Positions 35,158-42,753 of a stretch of DNA of 64,000 nt are shown here, piece after piece; position 1 is the stretch's first letter; each line of letters starts with the position of its first letter. The DNA comes from Flavobacterium sharifuzzamanii (GTDB taxonomy: Bacteria; Bacteroidota; Bacteroidia; Flavobacteriales; Flavobacteriaceae), in NCBI RefSeq assembly GCF_003254585.1, contig NZ_QJGZ01000034.1, forward strand, positions 62,001-126,000, written 5' to 3'. Under the pieces are notes generated by a model. The model searched no databases, had not been told where the DNA came from, and saw only the letters and a list, made by a program, of their open reading frames with translations. Position numbers and translations under genes: made by a program.

Positions 35158-37374
35158 ATGTTAAAAAACGTTAAAACAATTGTTGTTTTACTTTTACTAA
35201 GTTCTGTAGGAATGAATGCCCAGAACAAAGTTCCAGTTTATCTAGACGATAAAAAACCGATTGAAGAGCGTGTAGAAGATGCGCTTAAACGAATGACTAC
35301 CGAAGAGAAAATTGCCATGATTCATGCGCAGTCTAAATTTAGTTCTCCAGGTGTAAAACGTCTTGGAATTCCAGAAAACTGGATGACCGATGGACCACAC
35401 GGAATTCGTGCTGAGGTAAAATGGGACGAATGGGATCAGGCTGGATGGACAAATGATTCTTGTATTGCTTTCCCTGCGCTTACAGCACTTTCATCTACAT
35501 GGAACAAAGAATTGGCTTCTTTATATGGTAAATCTATCGGAGAAGAAGCACGTTACCGCAACAAAAACGTATTATTAGGGCCGGGCGTAAACATTTACAG
35601 AAGTCCATTAAACGGACGTAACTTCGAATATATGGGAGAAGATCCGTTTTTAGCTTCAAAAATGGTTGTTCCTTATATTAAAGGAGTGCAGTCGAATGGA
35701 GTTGCTGCTTGCGTTAAGCACTTTGCTTTAAACAATCAGGAAACCAAACGCAATTCTGTTGATGTAATTGTTGACGATCGTGCATTGTACGAAATTTATC
35801 TTCCTGCTTTTAAAGCTGCAGTTCAAGAAGGTGATGTTTGGTCAATTATGGGCGCTTACAATAAATACAAAGGACAGCAATGCTGCCATAACGAATATTT
35901 GTTAAACGATATTCTTCGAGGAGAATGGGGTTTCAAAGGAGTTGTAGTTTCTGACTGGGGTGGTGTTAACGATACTAAACAAGCTATTCACAATGGTTTA
36001 GATATGGAATTTGGTTCTTGGACAAATGGTTTGTCTTGGGGAACAAGTAATGCTTACGACAACTATTATTTAGCAAAACCATATTCTGAAATGATCAGAA
36101 AAGGAGAAGTTGGAACTAAAGAATTAGATGAAAAAGTACGTCGTATTCTTCGTTTGTCTTTCTTGACGACTATGGATAGAAATCGTCCTTTTGGATCTTT
36201 TGGAACAGAAGAGCACGCTATTGCAGGACGTAAAATTGCTGAAGAAGGAATTGTTTTATTGCAAAACAACAACAACATTCTGCCAATCAATCTTTCTAAA
36301 ACTAAAAAGATTGCTGTAATTGGAGAAAATGCAATTAAAATGATGACTGTTGGTGGAGGAAGTTCTTCGCTTAAAGCAAGATATGAAATCACGCCATTAG
36401 AAGGTTTGAAGAAAAGAATCGGAAATCAAGCTGAAATTGTTTACGCAAGAGGTTATGTGGGAGATCCTACAAGTAATTATAACGGAGTTGTTGCTAAAGT
36501 AAGTTTAGAAGATAAACGCTCTCCAGCTGAGTTAACTGCAGAAGCTTTAAAAGTGGCTAAAGATGCAGATATTGTTCTTTTTATTGGAGGTTTGAATAAA
36601 AGCCCAAATCAAGATGATGAAGGACATGATCGTAATGAATTGAATTTATCTTATGGTCAGGATAAACTAATCAGTGATTTAGCGAAAGTAAACAAAAACA
36701 TTGTTTTCGTAAATATTTCTGGAAATGCAATTGCAATGCCTTGGATTAAAGAAGTTCCAGGAATTGTTCAAGGATGGTTTTTAGGAACTGAAGCTGGAAA
36801 TGCTTTAGCAAATGTTTTAGTTGGAGATGTGAATCCGTCAGGAAAATTATCTTTCACTTTCCCAGTAAAATTATCTGATAACGGAGCTCATGCTTTAGGA
36901 GAATTCCCAGGTGGTGATTCGGTAAAATACAATGAAGGAATTTTTGTAGGTTACCGTTGGACTGATAAAAACAAAATCAAACCATTGTTCTCTTTCGGTC
37001 ACGGTTTAAGCTACACGACTTTTGCTTACGGAAAAGTAACAGCAGACAAAAAACAAATGAATGCTGGAGATAAAATAACATTCTCTGTTAATGTAAAAAA
37101 TACTGGAAACAGAGAAGGCTCTGAAGTGGTACAATTGTATATTGCAGATTTAAAATCTTCATTGCCACGTCCAGTAAAAGAATTAAAAGGTTTTGAGAAA
37201 GTAGCTCTTAAAGCTGGAGAAGAAAAAACAGTTACGTTTACAGTTGATAAATCGGCTTTAAGTTTCTTCGATGATAAAAAACACGACTGGGTTGCTGAAC
37301 CTGGCGATTTTGAAGCAATAATTGGTGCTTCTTCAACAGATATTAAATCTAAAGTGAATTTTTCACTTAAATAA
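35158..37374 (+). CDS. Glycoside hydrolase family 3 beta-glucosidase-type enzyme
   Basis: 738 residues with a signal peptide (IVVLLLLSSVGMNAQ). GH3 N-terminal barrel: RLGIPENWMTDGPHGIRAE, RNFEYMGEDPFLASKM, VAACVKHFALNNQE (substrate Lys-His), and the nucleophile segment GVVVSDWGG with Asp266. The C-terminal GH3 domain (IAEEGIVLLQNNNNILPI .. GWFLGTEAGNALANVLVGDVNPSGKLSFTFP) follows and then a fibronectin-III-like domain at about 635-738. Retaining exo-glycosidase, probably periplasmic, acting on beta-linked glucosides or xylosides. It lies 206 bases after the DUF6377 regulator on the same strand. Confidence 0.94.
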   Translation: MLKNVKTIVVLLLLSSVGMNAQNKVPVYLDDKKPIEERVEDALKRMTTEEKIAMIHAQSKFSSPGVKRLGIPENWMTDGPHGIRAEVKWDEWDQAGWTNDSCIAFPALTALSSTWNKELASLYGKSIGEEARYRNKNVLLGPGVNIYRSPLNGRNFEYMGEDPFLASKMVVPYIKGVQSNGVAACVKHFALNNQETKRNSVDVIVDDRALYEIYLPAFKAAVQEGDVWSIMGAYNKYKGQQCCHNEYLLNDILRGEWGFKGVVVSDWGGVNDTKQAIHNGLDMEFGSWTNGLSWGTSNAYDNYYLAKPYSEMIRKGEVGTKELDEKVRRILRLSFLTTMDRNRPFGSFGTEEHAIAGRKIAEEGIVLLQNNNNILPINLSKTKKIAVIGENAIKMMTVGGGSSSLKARYEITPLEGLKKRIGNQAEIVYARGYVGDPTSNYNGVVAKVSLEDKRSPAELTAEALKVAKDADIVLFIGGLNKSPNQDDEGHDRNELNLSYGQDKLISDLAKVNKNIVFVNISGNAIAMPWIKEVPGIVQGWFLGTEAGNALANVLVGDVNPSGKLSFTFPVKLSDNGAHALGEFPGGDSVKYNEGIFVGYRWTDKNKIKPLFSFGHGLSYTTFAYGKVTADKKQMNAGDKITFSVNVKNTGNREGSEVVQLYIADLKSSLPRPVKELKGFEKVALKAGEEKTVTFTVDKSALSFFDDKKHDWVAEPGDFEAIIGASSTDIKSKVNFSLK

Positions 37375-37406
37375 GTTTTTTTATTTCTAAAAATTGGTTG
37401 GTTTGT

Positions 37407-37436
37407 AAAGCTGCAAGTGTAAAAATTTGCAGCTTT
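37407..37436 (+). terminator. Hairpin after the GH3 gene
   Basis: AAAGCTGCAA (37407-37416) and TTGCAGCTTT (37427-37436) form a perfect 10-bp stem; the T run is weak, so termination may be partial. An 8-bp-period ATTAAGA inverted array (37451-37556) follows up to the next gene. Confidence 0.65.
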
Positions 37437-37563
37437 GCTTTTAGTTAAAATCTTACCATTAAGACATTAAGAAACATAAAGAATAGCTTTATTGTCTTAT
37501 ATTTTGAGCTAAGTTCATGAAGTAAAAGCTTAATTTTCTTAATATCTTAAGGGTTTTAAAAAA

Positions 37564-38217
37564 ATGGATATGAAAAAAATTACGCTCGCAATATTGACTT
37601 TATTTTTTGCGAAGAATATTTCAGCACAAAGTCTGAATAAAATGCAATGGTTTAATGAACCTGAAAAATGGGAAATTAAAAACAATGCTTTAATAATGAA
37701 TGTTACTGCCAATAGCGATTATTGGAGAATTTCGCATTATGGTTTTACAGTCGATGACGCGCCTTTTTACTACGCAACTTACGGTGGCGAATTTGAAGCA
37801 AAAGTAAAATTGACAGGAAATTACATTGCCCGTTTTGACCAAATGGGATTAATGATTCGTATCGACGAAAAGAATTATATTAAAACAGGAGTTGAATTCG
37901 TTGATGGAAAATTTAATATAAGTACCGTTGTAACACACGATAAAAGTGATTGGAGTGTGACAACTCTAGAAAAAGTGCCTCCTTTTATCTGGATAAAAGC
38001 CGTACGACGATTAGATGCTGTTGAGATATTTTATTCTTTTGATGATAAAAATTACATCATGACCAGAAATGCGCCTTTACAGGATAACACGCCTGTGATG
38101 GTTGGTTTAATGGCCGCTTCTCCAGACGGAAAAGGTTTTGAAGCTAAATTTGAAAATTTTTCGGTTAAGCACTTGCCAGACCAAAGAAGATTAGAATGGC
38201 TTAAAAATCACCAATAG
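37564..38217 (+). CDS. Secreted DUF1349 (concanavalin-A-like) protein
   Basis: 217 residues; signal peptide about 1-20 (LTLFFAKNISAQ; a second Met lies at position 3). The body is a jelly-roll of the DUF1349 family: NKMQWFNEPEKWEIKNNALIMNVTANSDYWR, FEAKVKLTGNYIARFDQMGLMIRIDEKNYIKTGVEFVDG, WIKAVRRLDAVEIFYSFDDKNY and PVMVGLMAASPDGKGFEAKFENF. Such domains occur alone or fused to glycosidases and are thought to bind or act on glycans. It lies 190 bases after the GH3 gene and fits a carbohydrate-use neighbourhood. Confidence 0.87.
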   Translation: MDMKKITLAILTLFFAKNISAQSLNKMQWFNEPEKWEIKNNALIMNVTANSDYWRISHYGFTVDDAPFYYATYGGEFEAKVKLTGNYIARFDQMGLMIRIDEKNYIKTGVEFVDGKFNISTVVTHDKSDWSVTTLEKVPPFIWIKAVRRLDAVEIFYSFDDKNYIMTRNAPLQDNTPVMVGLMAASPDGKGFEAKFENFSVKHLPDQRRLEWLKNHQ

Positions 38218-38221
38218 AATA

Positions 38222-38319
38222 AATTCCAATTTGAAAATTCCAAATTCCAAACTTAATTTTCGAATTTTAAGAGTACAGAAAATCTAAAATCTGCAATCTA
38301 CAATCTACAATCTACAATT
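38222..38319. repeat. Two 7-bp-period arrays (AATTCCA and AATCTNN)
   Basis: AATTCC-type units at 38222, 38229 (degenerate), 38236 and 38243, then AATCT units starting at 38281, 38288, 38295, 38302, 38309 and 38316 (the last AATTA), all exactly 7 bases apart. They fill the spacer between the DUF1349 and acyltransferase genes. Confidence 0.9.
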
Positions 38320-38344
38320 ATAACTTAACTTAAACCAAACACAA

Positions 38345-39481
38345 ATGAGTTCAATTTCATCTGATATTAAACCAAAAAAACACTACGAAATTCTTGATGG
38401 ACTGCGTGGAGTTGCAGCTATTTTAGTGGTTGCTTTTCATATTTTTGAAGCTTTTGCAGGCGGAAACCGTTTTAAACAAATTATAAACCACGGATATCTT
38501 GCTGTAGATTTCTTTTTCCTTTTGTCAGGATTTGTTGTTGCTTACGCATACGACGATCGTTGGGTAAAAATGGGACAATGGGAGTTTTACAAGCGCCGAT
38601 TAATTCGTTTACAGCCTATGGTAATCATAGGAATGATTATTGGCGCCATCTTTTATTACTTTCAGGCTTCAGATATACTTTTTCCGCAAATTGCAGGAAT
38701 GGAAGTATGGAAAGTTATTCTAACAATGGTAATCGGATTTACATTGCTGCCAATTCCTCCTTCATTAGAAATTAGAGGTTGGGGAGAAATGCACCCTTTA
38801 AACGGTCCGGCATGGTCGCTTTTTTTTGAATATATTGCAAACATCTTGTACGCCGTTATCTTCCGTAAATTTTCGAATAAAGTAATGTCAGTTTTTGTAT
38901 TGATATTTGCCGGACTGTTAATTCATTATACAGTTTTCGGACCAAAAGGTGATGTTATCGGAGGATGGTCTTTCAATGTAGAACAAATGTATGTTGGTTT
39001 TACGCGTTTATTATATCCGTTTTTTGCTGGAGTTTTATTATGCCGCTTAGGAAAATTAATCCATGTAAAAAATGCTTTCTGGGTTTGCAGTATCCTAATC
39101 ACAATTGTTTTGGCATTGCCAAGATTTGGAGACGAAAATAGTCTTTGGATCAATGGTTTATACGAATCTTTCTGCATCATTGTAATGTTTCCAATTATTG
39201 TTGCAATTGGAGCAGGAGGAGAAATTAAAAACGAATTTTCATTAAAAATCTGTAAACTATTAGGAGATATCTCATATCCAATTTACATTACACATTATCC
39301 ATTAATTTACTGGTTTACTGCATGGGTTGTAGACAATAAAGTAACAATGGAAAATGGCTATCTGGAAGGCATTGGAGTTTTAATCGTAAGCATCGTTCTA
39401 GCCTTTGTTTGCTTAAAATTATACGATGAACCAGTTAGAAAATGGCTGATGAAGAAATTTCAGAGAAAGCAAAGGTTCTGA
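38345..39481 (+). CDS. Acyltransferase 3 family membrane protein
   Basis: 378 residues with about ten hydrophobic spans. The N-terminus KKHYEILDGLRGVAAILVVAFHIFEAF is the acyltransferase-3 signature (LDGLRGxAAxxVxxxH with the active His), followed by GYLAVDFFFLLSGFVVAYAYDDRW and YKRRLIRLQPM. These inner-membrane enzymes O-acetylate sugars or other cell-surface compounds. The final codons run into a CTNAG array: the TGA stop is part of the first CTGAG unit, so the last residues (QRKQRF) may derive from a repeat insertion. Follows DUF1349 by 127 bases. Confidence 0.9.
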   Translation: MSSISSDIKPKKHYEILDGLRGVAAILVVAFHIFEAFAGGNRFKQIINHGYLAVDFFFLLSGFVVAYAYDDRWVKMGQWEFYKRRLIRLQPMVIIGMIIGAIFYYFQASDILFPQIAGMEVWKVILTMVIGFTLLPIPPSLEIRGWGEMHPLNGPAWSLFFEYIANILYAVIFRKFSNKVMSVFVLIFAGLLIHYTVFGPKGDVIGGWSFNVEQMYVGFTRLLYPFFAGVLLCRLGKLIHVKNAFWVCSILITIVLALPRFGDENSLWINGLYESFCIIVMFPIIVAIGAGGEIKNEFSLKICKLLGDISYPIYITHYPLIYWFTAWVVDNKVTMENGYLEGIGVLIVSIVLAFVCLKLYDEPVRKWLMKKFQRKQRF

Positions 39482-39513
39482 GGTACTAAGATACTAAGCT
39501 GCTAAGGTTTTAG
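39478..39513. repeat. CTNAG array (site 2), overlapping a stop codon
   Basis: CTGAG, CTAAG, CTAAG, CTAAG at 39478, 39486, 39494 and 39502, 8 bases apart. The TGA at 39479-39481 inside the first unit ends the acyltransferase gene. No facing CTTAG arm follows; a CTTTG array lies at 39675 instead. Confidence 0.9.
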
Positions 39514-39586
39514 ATAATAGAAAAAATAAAGACTTAGAGTCTATCAAAGAACTGAAATTCTAAATTTTGTTAGTTATAGATTTTCA

Positions 39587-39622
39587 AAAAGGGATGAAGT
39601 TTAAAACTTCATCCCTTTCTTA
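39587..39622 (+). terminator. Terminator after the acyltransferase gene
   Basis: AAAGGGATGAAGT pairs with ACTTCATCCCTTT (13-bp perfect stem), then T-rich sequence. Confidence 0.82.
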
Positions 39623-39674
39623 TTTGTGTATTGCTTGATTTACAAGATAAAGAATAAGTGTTTTAGGAGAAAAC

Positions 39675-39711
39675 CTCTGCAGCTTTGTATCTTTGTCCCT
39701 TTGAACCTTTA
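39675..39711. repeat. 8-bp-period CTTTG array
   Basis: CTCTG, CTTTG, CTTTG, CTTTG, CTTTa start at 39675, 39683, 39691, 39699 and 39707. It ends 10 bases from the stop codon of the minus-strand oxidoreductase gene. Confidence 0.88.
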
Positions 39712-39720
39712 AAAAAAAAC

Positions 39721-40827
39721 TTATTCTAAAACCAATTGCCCTAAAGCTTCTTTACTGAAACCTTTTAATTCATCCGTTTTTCCAGCTTTGATTTTAGCCA
39801 CCCAATTTGGATCTGATAAAAGAGGTCTTCCAACGGCAACCAAATCAAAATCGCCTCTATCGAAACGTCTGTTTAGTTCTTCTAAAGAAGTTGGCTGAGA
39901 ACTTTCGCCTGCAAATGCACCAAAGAAATCGCCAGAAAGACCAACAGAACCTACGGTAATAGTAGGAGCGCCAGTTACCTTTTTAGCCCATCCTGCGAAG
40001 TTCAGATCAGAGCCTTCAAATTCTGGTTCCCAGAAACGGCGTTGCGAAGCGTGAATAATATCAACACCAGCATCAACAAGCGGAGTAAGCCAAGCTTCTA
40101 ATTCTTGTGGATTTTTAGCCAATTTATAATTATAATCAGAAGGTTTGAATTGAGAAAAACGCATAATCACAGCAAAATCGTTTCCAACTTGCTTTCTCAC
40201 TTCTTTGATTACTTCAATTGCAAAACGATTACGTTCTGGTAATGTTTTTCCTCCGTAGATATCTTCACGTAAATTTGTTTCAGCTCTAAAGAATTGGTCA
40301 ATTAAATAACCGTGAGCACCGTGAATTTCTACAGTATCAAAACCTAATCTTTTAGCATCAGCAGCAGCTTTACCAAAAGCTAGGATAGTATCTTCAATAT
40401 CTTTTTCAGACATGGCAACACCATTTCTAAAATCAGGTCGGTTTAATCCAGACGGACCTTCAAATGGAACCGGCGGAACCCATCCAGAATGGTGGTTGTC
40501 CATAATTCCCATATGCCAGATCTGCGGTCCCATTTTTCCACCCGCAGCATGAACTTCATCAATCACTTTTTTCCATCCGTTTAAAGCTAAATCGCCATAA
40601 AAATGAGGAACATTAGCATCATTAGAAGAAGATTTTCTGTCAATAACAGTTCCTTCAGATAAGATTAGACCCACTTCGCCTTCAGCTCTTTTTTGGTAAT
40701 AAGCTGCGACTTCATCAGTTGGAACTCCGTTTGGAGAAAAAGAGCGCGTCATTGGCGCCATTACGATTCGGTTTTTCAGATTTAACGATTTTAAGTTAAA
40801 TTCAGAAAAGAGGTTGTTTGTACTCAT
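39721..40827 (-). CDS. Old yellow enzyme-type NADH:flavin oxidoreductase (alkene reductase)
   Basis: 368 residues, FMN-binding TIM barrel. Motifs: LKNRIVMAPMTRSFSPNGVPTDEVAAYYQKRAEGEVGLILSEGT at the N-terminus, GPQIWHMGIMDNHH near 100, the catalytic region GFDTVEIHGAHGYLIDQFFRAETNLREDIYGG near 165-195 with the His-Gly-Ala-His pair, and FDLVAVGRPLLSDPNWVAKIKAG near the C-terminus. OYE enzymes reduce activated C=C bonds of electrophiles with NAD(P)H. It starts 7 bases after the ArsR-type regulator, so the two form an operon. Confidence 0.93.
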   Translation of the reverse strand: MSTNNLFSEFNLKSLNLKNRIVMAPMTRSFSPNGVPTDEVAAYYQKRAEGEVGLILSEGTVIDRKSSSNDANVPHFYGDLALNGWKKVIDEVHAAGGKMGPQIWHMGIMDNHHSGWVPPVPFEGPSGLNRPDFRNGVAMSEKDIEDTILAFGKAAADAKRLGFDTVEIHGAHGYLIDQFFRAETNLREDIYGGKTLPERNRFAIEVIKEVRKQVGNDFAVIMRFSQFKPSDYNYKLAKNPQELEAWLTPLVDAGVDIIHASQRRFWEPEFEGSDLNFAGWAKKVTGAPTITVGSVGLSGDFFGAFAGESSQPTSLEELNRRFDRGDFDLVAVGRPLLSDPNWVAKIKAGKTDELKGFSKEALGQLVLE

Positions 40828-40834
40828 AGTAATT

Positions 40835-41137
40835 TTACAAATTAGATTGAATTAATTTACTAAGTGCTTCAAAGGCACCTTCGTTACGTTTATAATAAGT
40901 CCATTGTCCAACGCGTTTGGCTTCAATAAAACCAGCGCGCTGTAAAATAGACAAGTATTCGGATACTGTGGATTGAGTCAAACCAGCTTTGGCTTGAATC
41001 TGTCCAACGCAGACTCCATGCTCAAATCCAGCATGTTCTAGTTGGCCAGGAAAGTTAATTTCAGGCTCTTTTAGCCATTCCAACATCTGTAGTCGGGACT
41101 TGTTAGATAATGCTTTAAAAATTTCTATCGTTTCCAT
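40835..41137 (-). CDS. ArsR-family transcriptional regulator
   Basis: 100 residues. Winged-helix ArsR fold: IFKALSNKSRLQMLEWLKEPE at the start, recognition helix GLTQSTVSEYLSILQRAGFIEAKRVGQWTYYKRNE. There is no CxCxxC metal motif in the recognition helix; one Cys lies in EHGVCVGQIQAKAG. It is first in an operon with the old yellow enzyme gene 7 bases downstream, so it probably controls that gene, possibly in response to an electrophile sensed by the Cys (inference). Confidence 0.9.
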   Translation of the reverse strand: METIEIFKALSNKSRLQMLEWLKEPEINFPGQLEHAGFEHGVCVGQIQAKAGLTQSTVSEYLSILQRAGFIEAKRVGQWTYYKRNEGAFEALSKLIQSNL

Positions 41138-41310
41138 AGTGCAAATATATCGACTTTTCCCGATATATGGATTTGAAGAAAAATATTTAGGATAATTTTA
41201 TGACTGGGGAGGAAGAAACTTTTTGTTACGCAAAGAGATTTTATTAAAGAAAAATTATATTTGTTTTAGTTTTAATCAAAGAAAAACGCAGAGTTTTATT
41301 CTTATTTTAT

Positions 41311-41408
41311 GTCATTTCGACGAAGGAGAAATCTCCACGAGAAGCTCGACAAAGATTAGACATTCGTTGCGGAGTTACTTGCGAAGATTTCTCCTTCGTC
41401 GAAATGAC
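41311..41408. repeat. Palindromic ~100-bp element, copy B
   Basis: Starts GTCATTTCGACGAAGGAG and ends with its reverse complement. It differs from copy C at only 4 of 98 positions, all internal. Same orientation as C, opposite to copy A (27566). It lies 61 bases upstream of the tlpA-like gene. The rest of the 331-base spacer 41138-41468 shows nothing else. Confidence 0.92.
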
Positions 41409-41468
41409 AAACTATTGTGTTGATTATGAGATTAAAACAATCCTCAAACAAATAAAACTTAATCTATT

Positions 41469-41963
41469 ATGAAAAAAACTGTACTCATTCTAGCATTTTT
41501 ATGCTGTGTAATCACCAATTCTAAAGCACAAGTTGTAGGTGTAGATGTTGGAGATATTGCTCCCGAAATTGATCTTCCGGATACAAAAGGAGAGAAAGTA
41601 GCGCTTTCTTCTTTAAGAGGAACTTTAGTTTTGGTAGACTTTTGGGCTTCTTGGTGCGGACCTTGCATTAAAGAACAGCCATTGCTAATAAAAATGCACA
41701 ATGCTTATCCAGACAAATTATCGATCTATGGAGTTTCTATGGATACCAAAAAGCCATTATGGACAGGAGCAATCGCAAAAGCAAAACTACCTTGGACAAA
41801 CGTTAGTGACTTAAAATACTGGCAGTCTCCAGTTGTCGGAGATTATATGCTACAATCTGTTCCTTTGAACTTTTTAATTGATAAAAACGGAATTATTTTA
41901 GCAAAAAACATTCACGGACCGGCTTTAGAAGCTAAAATTAAAGAGCTTTTAGAGGTTCAGTAA
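41469..41963 (+). CDS. TlpA-family thiol-disulfide oxidoreductase
   Basis: 164 residues. Signal peptide (LILAFLCCVITNSKAQ, about 1-20), then a thioredoxin fold: APEIDLPDTKGEKVALSSLRGTLVLVDFWASWCGPCIKEQP with the active pair Cys63 and Cys66, cis-Pro region QSVPLNFLIDKNGIILAKNIHGP. It would reduce or maintain thiols of periplasmic proteins, as in cytochrome c maturation or oxidative defence. The gene is alone, flanked on both sides by near-identical palindromic elements in direct orientation (41311 and 41995). Confidence 0.92.
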   Translation: MKKTVLILAFLCCVITNSKAQVVGVDVGDIAPEIDLPDTKGEKVALSSLRGTLVLVDFWASWCGPCIKEQPLLIKMHNAYPDKLSIYGVSMDTKKPLWTGAIAKAKLPWTNVSDLKYWQSPVVGDYMLQSVPLNFLIDKNGIILAKNIHGPALEAKIKELLEVQ

Positions 41964-41994
41964 TTTTCGTTATTTTTCTAATTTAAAGGTATAG

Positions 41995-42098
41995 TTTGTC
42001 ATTTCGACGAAGGAGAAATCTCCACGAGAAACTCCACAAAGATTAGACATTTGTTGCGGAGCTACTTGCGAAGATTTCTCCTTCGTCGAAATGACAAA
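41995..42098. repeat. Palindromic ~100-bp element, copy C
   Basis: TTTGTCATTTCGACG at the left end and its complement ending GACAAA at the right. 94 of 98 core positions equal copy B. It lies 31 bases after the tlpA-like stop. Confidence 0.92.
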
Positions 42099-42112
42099 CA
42101 CTATGTAAAATT

Positions 42113-42141
42113 AAAAGCCTAATCATTAAGATTAGGCTTTT
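42113..42141. terminator. Bidirectional terminator
   Basis: AAAAGCCTAATC pairs with GATTAGGCTTTT; it sits between the tlpA-like gene (plus) and the convergent small gene. Confidence 0.85.
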
Positions 42142-42158
42142 AATTTTTTAATTCTTCT

Positions 42159-42539
42159 CTAAGACTCTTTAATCACTTTCTTTACACCTCCAAAACTCGT
42201 TTTCAGCATTTCTCTAATCTGAAACTGTGTTTTGTTCTGCGAAGCGCTTTTCCAATCTTTGAGATCAAAAATATGAATATGATCTGCGTAAGGATTTGTT
42301 AAAAATGAAATTCGTGAAATCGTATATTTATAATATTTCAGTTCGTGAGAAACATGTCGATTTGGAACAACAATTAATATATTTTCCCAATTCAAAAAGT
42401 CTTTCGGAACATCTTTTCTTTCTAACAATCCTAAAGATTCAAAAAAAGCCATAATCTTCTGATCATTAAGTTTATTAATCTTCTGATCGAGGTTCTTAAA
42501 AGTGGTATGGAGTCTATTTTCGTTAATAATAGTACTCAT
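42159..42539 (-). CDS. Conserved-looking hypothetical protein
   Basis: 126 residues, no signal peptide or membrane span. Mixed charged sequence: LHTTFKNLDQKINKLNDQKIMAFFESLGLLERKDVPKDFLNWENILIVVPNRHVSHELKYYKYTISRISFLTNPYADHIHIFDLKDW. The ENILIVVPNRHVSHELKYY segment looks like a beta-strand followed by a helix, as in alpha/beta proteins, but I do not recognise a family. It is translated from a clean ATG, convergent with the tlpA-like gene, and divergent from the GH2 gene. Function unknown. Confidence 0.65.
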   Translation of the reverse strand: MSTIINENRLHTTFKNLDQKINKLNDQKIMAFFESLGLLERKDVPKDFLNWENILIVVPNRHVSHELKYYKYTISRISFLTNPYADHIHIFDLKDWKSASQNKTQFQIREMLKTSFGGVKKVIKES

Positions 42540-42753
42540 AATGGTAATTGCTTTTTTATGATTTTAATATAAAATTACGTCAAAAGAAAATCATTTTCGA
42601 ATCTGAAGCCATTAGATTCATTCTAAATTTTGAAAGCCCATTTTAGAAGCATTTGTTATGAATGAGTTATCAGATTTTGATAAAATACTATTAATGTTTA
42701 TTCTCTAAAAGCCTTATTTTTATCGCTATTTGATTTTACTAACAACCAAACCT

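Noticed and set aside
41223..41423. Plus-strand open frame of 66 codons across palindromic copy B
   Set aside because: Most of it is the repeat read as protein (basic, low complexity); it is not kept in copies A or C.
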